From assembly GCA_005801385.1 (NCBI GenBank), contig SYEM01000191.1, positions 1 through 32,601 of the forward strand: 32,601 nt of DNA, written 5' to 3'. A program made the position numbers and the translations under genes. The notes under the pieces were generated by a model that saw only the letters and a program-made list of their open reading frames with translations, made no database searches and was not told the origin of the DNA. The stretch comes from Verrucomicrobiales bacterium. Lineage in GTDB: Bacteria; Verrucomicrobiota; Verrucomicrobiia; Limisphaerales; UBA9464. Of the stretch, positions 15,301 through 23,592 are shown piece by piece; the first letter of the stretch is position 1; each line of letters starts with the position of its first letter.

Positions 15301-17586
15301 GATGGATCGTGGATCGGTTCCATCCAGGGTGTAGAGGATCTGACCTGCCGACGCACCAAGGGTGAGCACAAACCCCTTTGGAAGCACCCCGGTCTTTCGG
15401 CTCAGCACGGGTGCGCCGACGGCGGGATACAGGCCCCTGGCCCGAAACTGGTTGAGGACGATCTCCGTCCTCCTCTCGAAATACGGACCCATGATCCCCG
15501 AGACGGCGTTCAGCCAGTCCTGGGGGCCCAGAGGTCTGGCCGTCTTGGCGTCTCCCCAGCGTGCGGACTCGGCGATGACCGCCTCATGGATCTGATTGGT
15601 TCGGCTTCCAAATCGGGCCCGCGACGATTCCGGTGTCAAAGCACCCCCGTTGAAGAAGTGGCGATGGACATGGTCGGCGACCCGGAGACGAAATTCCCCG
15701 TTCGCCGAAAGCTGCTGCCACAGGTACTGGGGATTGCTCTTGGCCAGGCTCCAGCTGGTTGCGGTTCCAAACGGACCGGTCCTGTTGGCGTTCACATCCA
15801 GCAGGGTGTGCTCCGCATCATGGGAGGTGAACCGGAAGCCCCCGTTCAGACCGGTGCGGTTCCGCTGGCCATACCAGTTGTTGGGTGACGTGTTCCCGAG
15901 GAAATTGGAGATCGGGGCATCCAGGTTCCCGGCGTAGAGGATCACCAGCATGTAGTCGATGAGGTTGTCGACATCGACCAGGTTCTCATAGCCGGAGTTC
16001 GGGGTCCCGTCCGCATTGCGACCCTGCAGTCGGAAATAGGCGGCATCCTCCCCCAGGCCCGCCCGCGCCGCTTCATAGAGCCGTGTCCAGGCCCCAAGGT
16101 CGCCGTCGGTGGCATTGAGGGTGTACGGCCCCGCCTCGACCTTGATCACATCCCAGTCCTCCACGGAGCCACCATAGTAGGTCGACGAGTAGGAGGCCTC
16201 GGGACGCTCGCAGGTGTTGTACAGCCCCCAGTACATGCCGTTGATGTAAAGATGAACGTAGTCCCCCCGCTCTCCCTGGTGTCCCATGTCCAACTGGGTA
16301 TCACGACTGAACTGGTCCCGGATGAACACCCCGCGACGATCCCCCTGGAAGCTCCAGGAATAGTTCTGGAATGTGCGAAGGTCGAAGGAGTCGAATTCCT
16401 CGGATCCCTCGCTGCCAAAGACGGGGTACCGGAGCTTGCCCACCCCATACTCCTCCCGGAAAAAGAACCGCAGGGCGTGTTTGGGGTTGGCCGGGTTGCG
16501 GGAGAATCCACCCCGGATCCGGATCCCTGCGCCGACCTGGAACCCCTTCGTCCCATCGGGGTGGATCAGTTCCAGTGAGATCGGCCGCTCCCATTCGCGC
16601 CCATCCTGCCCGGGATTGGCGTAGATCCCGGTCGCAGGATCGAAAAGATGGCGCTGATCGGTCACAACGGAAAAGGACGGGAGCGACCGCAGCGCAGGAA
16701 TGATCCGGTCCCGGTAGATCGGCGAGTCGACGACTTCGGGATCCATCCCGTAGTCCCGAGTGTTCGAGCCCCAGGAGGTGGGCCACCCAGGCGGCGTCGC
16801 ACCATCGGCCGCCTGCCGGATCACATCCGAAAGGAACAGGTAGGTGTGCGTGTCGATCCCGCTGGACTGGTAGCCGTCGCGGAACGCAGCGGCACGGATC
16901 ACAGTCGTCCCTCGGACCGATATCGGCCCAGTGTACTCGAACCCGTTCACGAGGCTGGGAGGGGTTCCATTGGTGGTGAAGCGGATGAGGGCATCCTGGG
17001 TCTGCGTGCCGATTACCAGATCAAAAGGCTTATCGTAGAAGCCCCGGTCGTGACTGAACTTCGTGTCGGCGACTCGGTCGATGAACCCTCCCGAGTTCGT
17101 GGCTCCCGGCGACGGAGGAGTGAAGAAGAGCCAGCGCCCCGCGAGAGTTCCAAAGGAGACGTCCGGCAGTTGTCTCGGGAAGGGTGGAATGGTCTCGAAG
17201 GTCGGATTCTTCGAGTCCGGTGGGAACAGGGCCAGGTATTCCCCATCCGATGAAAGGCTGAATCCAGTGTGCAGCGGTCGTCCAGGCAGGGAGCGGTCCT
17301 TGCCCGACGCAAAGACCACCAGAAATCCGCCCGGAGGAAGGTTGGTGGACGGAAAAACCCATTGGGTAGGCCTCGTCGGATCATCCGTCAGAGTCCACCC
17401 CTTGAGATCCACACCCTTGTAGGTCGGATTGTGAACCTCGATCCAATCCGGAAAATCCCCATCCTCGTCCGGCAACACCTCCCGGTTGCTGGCGAGGAAC
17501 TCGGTCACGGTCACCTCTGCAGCTGCCCTCCCACCCAACAACAACATCGAAATCAGGAGGTTGGGGAGCAGAGACAAGGACGGCAT
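12361..17586 (-). CDS. Giant secreted lamin-tail / CotH-kinase / REJ-domain protein
   Basis: A 1741-aa protein with a signal peptide (residues 1-23, LLGGRAAAE). Apparent domains in order are: lamin-tail 1 (24-135); chitobiase-C-like (195-250, FTTNGTPPS); CotH kinase-like (303-715), with SVVTDQRHLFDPATGIYAN, IRIRGGFSR, FIRDQFSRDTQLDMG and FTSHDAEHTL; a second chitobiase-C-like segment (748-806, YTLDGTDPRS); lamin-tail 2 (814-950), 3 (977-1080) and 4 (1121-1225); REJ/PKD-like (1298-1391); a sugar-binding-like segment with a conserved RDDGPVVYLNGVEV; and a second REJ/PKD-like segment (about 1535-1640). The last 70 residues resemble the short C-terminal domain common in verrucomicrobial exported proteins. 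CotH kinases phosphorylate secreted proteins in Bacillus; activity here is unproven. It converges with the symporter gene. Confidence 0.85.
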   Translation of the reverse strand: MPSLSLLPNLLISMLLLGGRAAAEVTVTEFLASNREVLPDEDGDFPDWIEVHNPTYKGVDLKGWTLTDDPTRPTQWVFPSTNLPPGGFLVVFASGKDRSLPGRPLHTGFSLSSDGEYLALFPPDSKNPTFETIPPFPRQLPDVSFGTLAGRWLFFTPPSPGATNSGGFIDRVADTKFSHDRGFYDKPFDLVIGTQTQDALIRFTTNGTPPSLVNGFEYTGPISVRGTTVIRAAAFRDGYQSSGIDTHTYLFLSDVIRQAADGATPPGWPTSWGSNTRDYGMDPEVVDSPIYRDRIIPALRSLPSFSVVTDQRHLFDPATGIYANPGQDGREWERPISLELIHPDGTKGFQVGAGIRIRGGFSRNPANPKHALRFFFREEYGVGKLRYPVFGSEGSEEFDSFDLRTFQNYSWSFQGDRRGVFIRDQFSRDTQLDMGHQGERGDYVHLYINGMYWGLYNTCERPEASYSSTYYGGSVEDWDVIKVEAGPYTLNATDGDLGAWTRLYEAARAGLGEDAAYFRLQGRNADGTPNSGYENLVDVDNLIDYMLVILYAGNLDAPISNFLGNTSPNNWYGQRNRTGLNGGFRFTSHDAEHTLLDVNANRTGPFGTATSWSLAKSNPQYLWQQLSANGEFRLRVADHVHRHFFNGGALTPESSRARFGSRTNQIHEAVIAESARWGDAKTARPLGPQDWLNAVSGIMGPYFERRTEIVLNQFRARGLYPAVGAPVLSRKTGVLPKGFVLTLGASAGQILYTLDGTDPRSIGGSVSAAARTLSNPGEVRLTEGTLVRARVLLDGVWSALSEAEFQIVQDFRSLAVTELMYHPLGEGGLDGDRFEFVELKNTGSDELDLAGLRFTAGIGFRFPRGSLLAPGAFVVLVSDPVTFRRRYPGIDVAGVYQGRLSNTGERVVLADAEGNPIVDLEYAESLPWPVMAGGRGFSIVPSDFQTSPNPGDPTRWRGSARPGGSPGKDDPVPDLPPVLVNEVLANPVSGQSPAVEIHNPTSAPVDISGWFLSDSSADPKKYPFAAGSVIPAGGYLVVTASEFDAAMVARRVHLDPFGGSVWLSSADSRGVLTGYGDGFLFPASAPGESQGLHWTASGTRLVVPQSAATLGSANRGPRIGPVIINEFSPRPAVGEVEFVELRNISHAAIPLFDPAIPAHRWRLSGVDFEFPPGVVIPPQGLVVITAGDPTRFRNVWGIPSGVPVLGPFLGNLQDGGERIRIERPGTPERTPDSTGESVLRVPFVEVDSVRYDFTPRWPVSETATGITFLRRSPTLPGDDPAAWRASFPGGSPGQDNGANRPPIVDAGPDRDVQGDLFPLEIPVTGSALDDGVTPGPLRYRWLQISGPAGVSFSTPNAVNPVVRVPGPGVFGIRFTVDDGDVSSSDAMSIRVARTLESVTLLPLGSVWRYLDTGTDQGSAWRGVGFDDSAWPRGKAELGYGDGDEATVVGFGPTASSKYITTYFRSQFEVLDLASIQSLRLGIVRDDGPVVYLNGVEVYRNNLPETDITFQTPATSAIGGADEDALLEAVIDGGALREGANVIAVEMHQNGGGSSDLSFNLQLTALRQPANRPPSVDAGSDRTVQSGESMMVVGGFSDDGLPAPPGVPKFQWSKVSGPGDLRFTPIDSPQTQVTAGLPGVYRVRFEVDDGQFKAVDEFVLTVSGAPLQAPDLMVIPGGSPLLRFNVAAGVAYRLRACEVLGSEWLSVLEVAPGAVDRTIEWPLLGDGSQRFFQVVTLPAPGQ

Positions 17587-17795
17587 GCGTCAATCGTGAT
17601 GGGACTCACGTTTGCGGGGAAACCCCAAAAACAGCTCCCGAATCCTACGTGGGGAGCCTACCGTTGGACGAAGCGGCTGCCGTCGACCAACCGACCCCCG
17701 CTGCAGGATCCACTTCGCTGTAACCACCCGCAGGCCAACAAGGTCTGTCTCAGGGAATTCGCAACGCAGTCGAACCTCATATCCCAAGACAGTCC

Positions 17796-18386
17796 ATGAA
17801 TGCCTCCTCATTCCGCACCCTGTTGACCGGGGCCCTCCTCACCCTCGGTATCTGCCTCCAACCCCTCCCCGCCCAGGACGCTGCGTCCGGAAATGCCGAC
17901 CCCGGCCAGGGGCAGGGCCGAGGCCCAGGCGGTGGCGGCGGACGCCAGCGCGGGAATTTCGACCCCGAGCAGATGCGTCAGATGATGATGACCCGCTACC
18001 GTGAGCAGCTTGGCATCAAGGATGACGCCGAGTGGGGCGTCATCGAGGGCCGCATCAACAAAATCAATGAGGCCCGGCGCGGCACGATGCGCGGCCTCGG
18101 TGGCTTCGGCGGCGGCCGCGGCGGTGGTACCGGTGGACAGGGTGGACCCGGTGGAGGTTCCGGCGGTCGCGGGGGCTGGGGTGGACAGCCCAGTCCTGAG
18201 GGCGAAGCGCTTCAACGCGCCCTCGACGGCGGAGCTTCCGCCAACGATGTGCAGGCCAAGCTCGCCGCCTATCGCGCCTCCCAGAAACAGAAGGAGGCCG
18301 CCCTCGAGAAGGCCCAGGACGATCTCCGTCAGGTCCTCTCCGTGAAACAGGAGGCCACCGCCGTCCTGATGGGCCTCCTCAAATAG
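17796..18386 (+). CDS. Gly-rich exported protein upstream of the type II secretion operon
   Basis: A 196-aa protein with a signal peptide (residues 1-26, hydrophobic 9-22, LPAQD junction). It has two Gly-rich tracts, around 36-52 and 101-132. Between them is a helical charged segment (FDPEQMRQMMMTRYREQLGI, then WGVIEGRINKINEARRG). The C-terminal 60 residues are helical with Ala/Gln/Lys (ASQKQKEAALEKAQDDLRQVLSVK) and probably form a coiled coil. I do not recognise a named family. The Gly-rich composition is shared with both secretin halves downstream, and the gene directly precedes gspE, so a periplasmic accessory of the secretion system is possible but unproven. Confidence 0.8.
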   Translation: MNASSFRTLLTGALLTLGICLQPLPAQDAASGNADPGQGQGRGPGGGGGRQRGNFDPEQMRQMMMTRYREQLGIKDDAEWGVIEGRINKINEARRGTMRGLGGFGGGRGGGTGGQGGPGGGSGGRGGWGGQPSPEGEALQRALDGGASANDVQAKLAAYRASQKQKEAALEKAQDDLRQVLSVKQEATAVLMGLLK

Positions 18387-18404
18387 CCCGCCGGAACGCC
18401 ACAA

Positions 18405-18439
18405 AACCCAGGGGCAGGGCCGTAACCCTCCCCTGGGTT
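18405..18439 (+). terminator. Strong hairpin between the Gly-rich gene and gspE
   Basis: AACCCAGGGG (18405-18414) pairs perfectly with CCCCTGGGTT (18430-18439). The inner AGGG/CCCT pairs extend the stem to 14 bp with one bulged C and a loop of about six bases. Only a short GTCGTTT follows, so it is a weak intrinsic terminator or a partial terminator/RNA-stability element that could lower gspE transcript levels relative to the Gly-rich gene. Confidence 0.6.
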
Positions 18440-18476
18440 GTCGTTTCCCGACCGTCCCGCATCGCCCCCGATCCCC

Positions 18477-20249
18477 ATGGCCGTCACCGAACCCCTGCCC
18501 AGCGACTCGCCACTGCATCCGCTCGTGGCCGAACGGCAGCTGTCGATGACCGATGCCGCGGCGTTCCATCGCCAACGCCATGGTGGCAATGGCCATGGCA
18601 CTGCCACCCCCGCCAACGAAACGGAGGTCCTCCAGTGGCTGGCCCGGGAATACGACGTCCCGTTCGATGCCCTCGACACCCTCGAGGCCGATCGACAGGT
18701 CCTCGCCCTGTTCCCGGCCCGGATCCTCCTCAAGGAGGAGCTCCTGCCCCTGCGCCGGAACGGATCCCATGTCCAGATCGCCACCTGCCGCCTCTTCTCC
18801 ACCCGTGGACTCGACACGCTCCGGACGCTGTCGGGACTCGACCTCCAGCCGGTGCTGGCCCCCCGCGAGGCGATCCTGCGGGAGATGAAGAAGAACCTCG
18901 GCGTCGGTGCCGACACCATCGGCACGCTCGACGAGGACAAGAGCCTGCAGGTCCTCGACGAGATGGCCGAGGACAACCAGCTCGAGTCGGGCCAGGAGGA
19001 CGAGGCCTCCATCATCCGCTTCGTCAATCAGGTGCTCAAGGACGCCATCGACCTACGGGCCTCCGACATCCATCTCGAGCCCTTCGAGGATGAGTTCCGC
19101 ATCCGCTACCGCATTGACGGCGACCTCCAGGAGATCCCCGTCCCGCCCTCCCTCAAGCGCTTCCAGCCCGCCATCGTCTCGCGGGTGAAGATCCTCAGCC
19201 ATCTCAACATCGCGGAGAAGCGCCTCCCCCAGGACGGCCGCATCAAGGTCCGGATCGAGGAGGCGGAGGTCGACATCCGCGTCTCGATCATCCCGATGCT
19301 CCACGGCGAGGCGGTCGTGATGCGTCTGCTCCGACAGAATTCAACCCTCCGGAAGCTCTCCGAGATCGGGCTCGGTCCCGGCCAGCTGGCGTCCTTCCGA
19401 CGGGTCCTCGGCCTGCCCCACGGGATCATCCTCGTCACCGGACCCACCGGCAGCGGCAAGACGTCCACGCTCTACACCGCCCTCAACGAGATCAACGACA
19501 CCGTCCGCAAGATCATCACCATCGAGGACCCCGTCGAATACCAGCTCAAGGGCGTCAACCAGATCCAGGTCTCGGAGAAATCCGGCCTCACCTTCGCCCG
19601 CGGACTCCGCTCGGTGCTGCGTCACGATCCTGACGTCGTTCTGATCGGTGAGATCCGGGATCGCGAGACCGCCCAGATCGCGGTGCAGGCGTCACTCACC
19701 GGCCACCTCGTCTTCTCCACGCTGCACACCAACGACGCCCCGGGCTCGGTGACGCGTCTGGTCGACATGGGGGTCGAGCCCTACCTCGTGGCCTCGTCCC
19801 TGGAAGCCGTCCTGGCCCAGCGTCTGGTCCGGGTGCTCTGTCCCCACTGCGCCGAACCCGACACCTCCGCCCATGCAGAAGCCTTCCGACGGAAGATGGG
19901 GATCGGGGCCGACGCGCCGCTGCGGCGGGCCGTTGGATGCCGGGAGTGCCGTGGAACCGGATTCTTCGGACGCCATGCGCTGTTCGAGTGGATGGATGTC
20001 GACGAGACGATGCGGACACTGGCCCTGGAGCGCGCCTCGACCGACCAGATCCGCAACGCTGCCCGGGCCGCCGGCATGCAGACCCTGGCCGAAGATGGAT
20101 GGCGCCTCGTCGCCCGGGGCCTCACCACCGTCGAGGAGATCCTGAGCGTCACGACCAACAAGGAGACTTCCCCCCAGGCTTCGACCCCTAACACGGCCAC
20201 GGAAGAGGAAGCCGTTGGGACTGAGGCCTCCGGCACGCCGACCGCCTGA
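18477..20249 (+). CDS. gspE: Type II secretion ATPase GspE
   Basis: A 590-aa protein from the ATG at 18477. The track start is a TTG at 18438 that would sit inside the hairpin stem, so it is rejected. It powers pseudopilus assembly from the cytoplasmic side. An N-terminal GspE/MshEN-like domain spans about 10-140. Walker A is GPTGSGKTS (322-330), the Asp box ITIEDPVEYQ (347-356), Walker B VVLIGEIRD (387-395) and the His box HLVFSTLHTND (410-420). The zinc-binding cysteines are CPHC (455-458) and CREC (488-491). All catalytic motifs are intact. It is the first gene of the secretion operon, with gspF 8 bp downstream. Confidence 0.95.
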   Translation: MAVTEPLPSDSPLHPLVAERQLSMTDAAAFHRQRHGGNGHGTATPANETEVLQWLAREYDVPFDALDTLEADRQVLALFPARILLKEELLPLRRNGSHVQIATCRLFSTRGLDTLRTLSGLDLQPVLAPREAILREMKKNLGVGADTIGTLDEDKSLQVLDEMAEDNQLESGQEDEASIIRFVNQVLKDAIDLRASDIHLEPFEDEFRIRYRIDGDLQEIPVPPSLKRFQPAIVSRVKILSHLNIAEKRLPQDGRIKVRIEEAEVDIRVSIIPMLHGEAVVMRLLRQNSTLRKLSEIGLGPGQLASFRRVLGLPHGIILVTGPTGSGKTSTLYTALNEINDTVRKIITIEDPVEYQLKGVNQIQVSEKSGLTFARGLRSVLRHDPDVVLIGEIRDRETAQIAVQASLTGHLVFSTLHTNDAPGSVTRLVDMGVEPYLVASSLEAVLAQRLVRVLCPHCAEPDTSAHAEAFRRKMGIGADAPLRRAVGCRECRGTGFFGRHALFEWMDVDETMRTLALERASTDQIRNAARAAGMQTLAEDGWRLVARGLTTVEEILSVTTNKETSPQASTPNTATEEEAVGTEASGTPTA

Positions 20250-20257
20250 ACGTCGCC

Positions 20258-21499
20258 ATGCCGACCTTCCACTATCGAGCCCTGCAGACCGACGGCGTCC
20301 TCACCCGCGGGGAACTGGAGGCCGCGGGACGCCCGGAGGCCCTCAAGCAGATCGAGCTGCTGGGCCTGCGTCCGGTGAACCTCACGGAGAAGGGGGCGGG
20401 CGCCTCGAAATCCTCCCCAGCCGTGCCATCGAAGGGTTTCCGCCTCGCCCTTGGACCCGAGCGGGTCACCGCGGCCGACCTCGAGAACTTCACCCGCCTC
20501 CTCTCCAGCCTCCTCTCCGCCGGCGTGCCGCTTAGCCGGGCCCTCCTGATCCTCGGCAAGGAGGCCTCCACCCCCATCGCCGCCGCCAAATGGCGGGAGA
20601 TCCATGGACTGGTCGTCGACGGCATGTCGCTCGCCCAGGCGATGGCCCGGTCGCCCGACACCTTCCCGAAGGTCTACACCGCCATGGTCGAGGCCGGCGA
20701 GGCGGGCGGCTTCCTCGACGTCGTCCTGGCCCAGATCGCCGACTTCCAATCCCGCGACAAGGAACTCAAATCGAAGGTGGCTACCGCCATGATCTACCCC
20801 TGCGTCCTCCTCGGACTGGCGGTCGTCGTGCTGGCGGTCCTCCTCGTCTTCTTCATCCCGAAGTTCCAGAAGATGTTCAACAGCGTGCAGGGCTCCCTGC
20901 CGCTGCTGACCCAGGTCATCGTCGCAGCTAGCCAGATCCTGCGCTCCTACGGACTCGTGGTGCTTGCGGGCGGGGTCGGGGGCGTGCTCATGACGCGGAA
21001 CTGGCTCACGTCGGCGGAGGGCCGTCGCGTCTGGGAAGGCTGGACCCTCAAGGCCCCGGTCGTGGGTCCGCTGAGCGCCCGGTTCGCCATGGCCCGGTTC
21101 TGCCGCATGCTCGGGACCCTCATCGGTGCCGGCGTCCCCCTCATCCAGGCCCTGAACGTCGCCCGACGCTCCCTCGGCAACCAGATCCTGTCCGACGCCA
21201 TCACCCAATCCATCACCGAGGTCCAGCAGGGTGGACGCCTCGGACAGAGCCTCGCCCGATGCCCCATGCTGTTCAACGGCCCCGTCATGGAGATGATCTC
21301 CGTCGCGGAGGAGAGCGGTCGACTCGATGGTGAACTCGTCCGCATCGCCAACGTGACCGAGTCGGAACTCGACCGACAGCTCAAGACCGCAGTCGCCCTT
21401 GCCGAACCGCTCATGCTGTTCCTGATTGCCGGGTTCATCGGGATCATCTTCATCGGAATGCTCCTCCCGGTGTTCTCGCTCCAGGACTACATCAAGTGA
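20258..21499 (+). CDS. gspF: Type II secretion inner-membrane platform protein GspF
   Basis: A 413-aa protein of the usual GspF length, starting MPTFHYRALQTDG like the family. It has two tandem GspF domains, about residues 73-195 and 275-397. The first includes FTRLLSSLLSAGVPLSRAL and the second FCRMLGTLIGAGVPLIQAL, a clear internal duplication. Membrane helices lie around 175-198, 228-246 and 378-402. GspF is the inner-membrane platform that couples the GspE ATPase to pseudopilin assembly. It lies between gspE and the major pseudopilin gene. Confidence 0.95.
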   Translation: MPTFHYRALQTDGVLTRGELEAAGRPEALKQIELLGLRPVNLTEKGAGASKSSPAVPSKGFRLALGPERVTAADLENFTRLLSSLLSAGVPLSRALLILGKEASTPIAAAKWREIHGLVVDGMSLAQAMARSPDTFPKVYTAMVEAGEAGGFLDVVLAQIADFQSRDKELKSKVATAMIYPCVLLGLAVVVLAVLLVFFIPKFQKMFNSVQGSLPLLTQVIVAASQILRSYGLVVLAGGVGGVLMTRNWLTSAEGRRVWEGWTLKAPVVGPLSARFAMARFCRMLGTLIGAGVPLIQALNVARRSLGNQILSDAITQSITEVQQGGRLGQSLARCPMLFNGPVMEMISVAEESGRLDGELVRIANVTESELDRQLKTAVALAEPLMLFLIAGFIGIIFIGMLLPVFSLQDYIK

Positions 21500-21512
21500 C
21501 CCCTCTCATCGC

Positions 21513-21953
21513 ATGAACAGAACCCGCATCCCCTCCCCCCGATCCCCTCGGCGCACCCGTCGTGGGGCCTTCACCCTCGTCGAGATGCTCCTGGTGATCA
21601 CCATCATCGGCATCCTCGCCGCCCTCGTCGTCCCGAAGATGATGGGCCGCAGCGAGCAGGCCCGCGAGGCCGCCGCCCGGGCCGATCTCGCGGCGATCAA
21701 GACCGCGCTCGACACCTACGAGATCGACAACGGCTCCTATCCCAAGGCGCTCCAGGATCTCATCGAAGCCCCTCGCAATGCACGGTCCTGGAAGGGCCCA
21801 TATCTCGACCGTCTGCCACAGGATCCGTGGGGCAACCCGTACGTCTACGCCCAGCCCGCGCGCCGCAGCAAGGCGGGGTACGACCTGTCCTCGGTGGGAC
21901 CGGATGGCAAGGAGGGATCGGAGGATGACTTTGGGAACTGGACCCAGAACTGA
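21513..21953 (+). CDS. gspG: Major pseudopilin GspG
   Basis: A 146-aa pseudopilin from the ATG at 21513; the track extends it upstream into gspF. A basic leader of 19 residues ends in RRGA, followed by FTLVEMLLVITIIGILAALV with Glu at mature position 5. Residue -1 is Ala rather than the usual Gly. The C-terminal region has the GspG signature including DPWGNPYVY and the calcium-site-like YDLSSVGPDGKEGSEDD. This identifies it as the major pseudopilin, which builds the periplasmic piston. It starts 13 bp after gspF and its last 29 bp overlap gspH. Confidence 0.95.
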   Translation: MNRTRIPSPRSPRRTRRGAFTLVEMLLVITIIGILAALVVPKMMGRSEQAREAAARADLAAIKTALDTYEIDNGSYPKALQDLIEAPRNARSWKGPYLDRLPQDPWGNPYVYAQPARRSKAGYDLSSVGPDGKEGSEDDFGNWTQN

Positions 21954-22512
21954 GTCGGCTGCGGGCTACCGGACCGGGTTCACGCTGCTCGAGCTCATCC
22001 TCGTCCTGGCCCTGCTCGCCATCGCCGTCGCCATCGTCACCCCGCGCCTGTCGGGATTCGCCAGCGGCCGCGCGTTCGACTCCGAGACCCGACGCCTCCT
22101 CGCCCTCACCCATGCCGCCCGTTCCCGGGCCATCGCGGAGGGACGACCCATCGTGCTCTGGATCAATACAACCGAGGGGAACTACGGGATCCGCCAGGAT
22201 GGACCCGTGGCGAACGTCGACACCAACGCGCTCGAGTTCTCCCTCGCACCAGGCATCGAGGTCGCATTCGACACACCCGACGCCCTGGTCGGGCAGACCC
22301 CCACCAGCCGACGGCCCCAGGTCCCACCCCTGCCCAACGCCGTATCGGTCGGCCCCCTCCAGATCCTCCCCGGGATCCGCATGATGCCCGACGGATCGAT
22401 CGACGACACCAGTCCGCAGTCGATCCGGATCACGAACGCCGACGGTACCTCGCTGTGGCTCGTGCAGGGTTCCGATCGTAGACACTATGAACTGCGTCAG
22501 GCCAACTTCTGA
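21925..22512 (+). CDS. gspH: Minor pseudopilin GspH
   Basis: A 195-aa pseudopilin. The ATG at 21925 is chosen because GGAGGGATCGGAGG lies directly upstream and because it leaves an 18-residue leader (TESAAGYRTG) before the cleavage box FTLLELILVL. The track start at 21778 lies inside gspG. Gly is present at -1 and Glu at mature position 5. The C-terminal domain is GspH-like (AARSRAIAEGRPIVLWINTT), with the helix containing paired Arg/Ala typical of the family. It overlaps gspG by 29 bp and gspI by 26 bp in different frames. Confidence 0.9.
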   Translation: MTLGTGPRTESAAGYRTGFTLLELILVLALLAIAVAIVTPRLSGFASGRAFDSETRRLLALTHAARSRAIAEGRPIVLWINTTEGNYGIRQDGPVANVDTNALEFSLAPGIEVAFDTPDALVGQTPTSRRPQVPPLPNAVSVGPLQILPGIRMMPDGSIDDTSPQSIRITNADGTSLWLVQGSDRRHYELRQANF

Positions 22513-22882
22513 CCTCCGAGGCATCGAGGGAGGCTATACGCTGGCCGAGACGCTCGCGGCGCTGCTATTCCTCGCGATTGTGATCCCGACCGTCGTGGAG
22601 GCGCTGCACCTGGCCGGTCGGGCAGGAACCGTGGCCGAGCGACGGGCCGTCGCCGCCCGCATCGCCGAGCGCATGCTCAACGAGTCGATCGTCTTCACCA
22701 ACCAGGTCTCCGGGAACCGCTCCGGCGTCGTCAGCGAGGGCAACCACGACTACGAGTGGACCGTCACCCGACAGAACTGGCTCACCACCCCCCTGCCCCT
22801 CCTCACGGCCGAGGTGCAATTCACCGTCCAGGGCCAGCCATCCTCGGTCCAGCTGAGCACCATTGGCGCCCCGATCCCATGA
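22487..22882 (+). CDS. gspI: Minor pseudopilin GspI
   Basis: A 131-aa pseudopilin. The leader ends EGG and the mature protein begins YTLAETLAALLFLAIVIP, with Gly at -1 and Glu at mature position 5. The segment AERRAVAARIAERMLNE corresponds to the GspI helix (usually ...A..LA...L.E). Length and position between gspH and gspJ fit the initiating tip complex I-J-K. The start overlaps the end of gspH, and its TGA overlaps the gspJ ATG as ATGA. Confidence 0.88.
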   Translation: MNCVRPTSDLRGIEGGYTLAETLAALLFLAIVIPTVVEALHLAGRAGTVAERRAVAARIAERMLNESIVFTNQVSGNRSGVVSEGNHDYEWTVTRQNWLTTPLPLLTAEVQFTVQGQPSSVQLSTIGAPIP

Positions 22883-23592
22883 TCCGCCAGCGCTCCACAA
22901 CCCTGGCCGACCAACCCCATCCCCGGGCAACCCAGGCCTTCACCCTGCTGGAGCTGCTGCTGTCGATCGGCGCCGCCGCGCTCATCCTGCTGGCGATCCA
23001 GTCCACCCTTTTCACCACGCTGAGGCTCCAGGACCGCATGACCGGAGCCCTCGAGGCCGCGGTCCCGCTCGAGATGGCGTTCGATGTCCTCCGACGCGAC
23101 CTCCAATGCGTCGTCCCCCCGAAGGTCTCCGGGATCCTGTCGGGCGGGTTCCGCTGCGGGACCGTCCTGAGCACCGGCATCAGCCAGCCCGTGTCGCTCG
23201 AACTCCACACCAGCACCGGAACCCTTCTTGCCGCCGAGCCCTGGGGCGATATCCAACGCATCACCTACAGCCTGAAGCCGTCGAGCGAGGGCAACGGCAT
23301 GCAGGACCTCTATCGGGGGGTGTGCCGGAACCTCCTCACCACCTCCACCCCGGAGATCGAGGACCAGCTGCTCCTCCGGAACGTCCGGCAGCTCGACATC
23401 CAGAGCTACGATGGCCTGGCCTGGTATCCGATCTGGGACACCACCGACACCTCCACCCCCCGCACCAATCTGCCCGTCGCAGTCCGGATGATGATCCATC
23501 GCGCGGCGGACGACGACGACTCCCCGGTCCAGCTGCTGGTGCCGATCGGGACCCAGAGTCGCACCAATTCGACAACCACCGTGGGCGGATGA
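22879..23592 (+). CDS. gspJ: Minor pseudopilin GspJ
   Basis: A 237-aa pseudopilin from the ATG at 22879, which overlaps the gspI stop as ATGA; the track start at 22756 lies in gspI. A 20-residue leader ends ATQA, followed by FTLLELLLSIGAAALILLAI. Residue -1 is Ala, as in GspG. The family segment EMAFDVLRRDLQC is present. GspJ with GspI and GspK forms the pseudopilus tip. The TGA overlaps the gspK ATG. Confidence 0.9.
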   Translation: MIRQRSTTLADQPHPRATQAFTLLELLLSIGAAALILLAIQSTLFTTLRLQDRMTGALEAAVPLEMAFDVLRRDLQCVVPPKVSGILSGGFRCGTVLSTGISQPVSLELHTSTGTLLAAEPWGDIQRITYSLKPSSEGNGMQDLYRGVCRNLLTTSTPEIEDQLLLRNVRQLDIQSYDGLAWYPIWDTTDTSTPRTNLPVAVRMMIHRAADDDDSPVQLLVPIGTQSRTNSTTTVGG

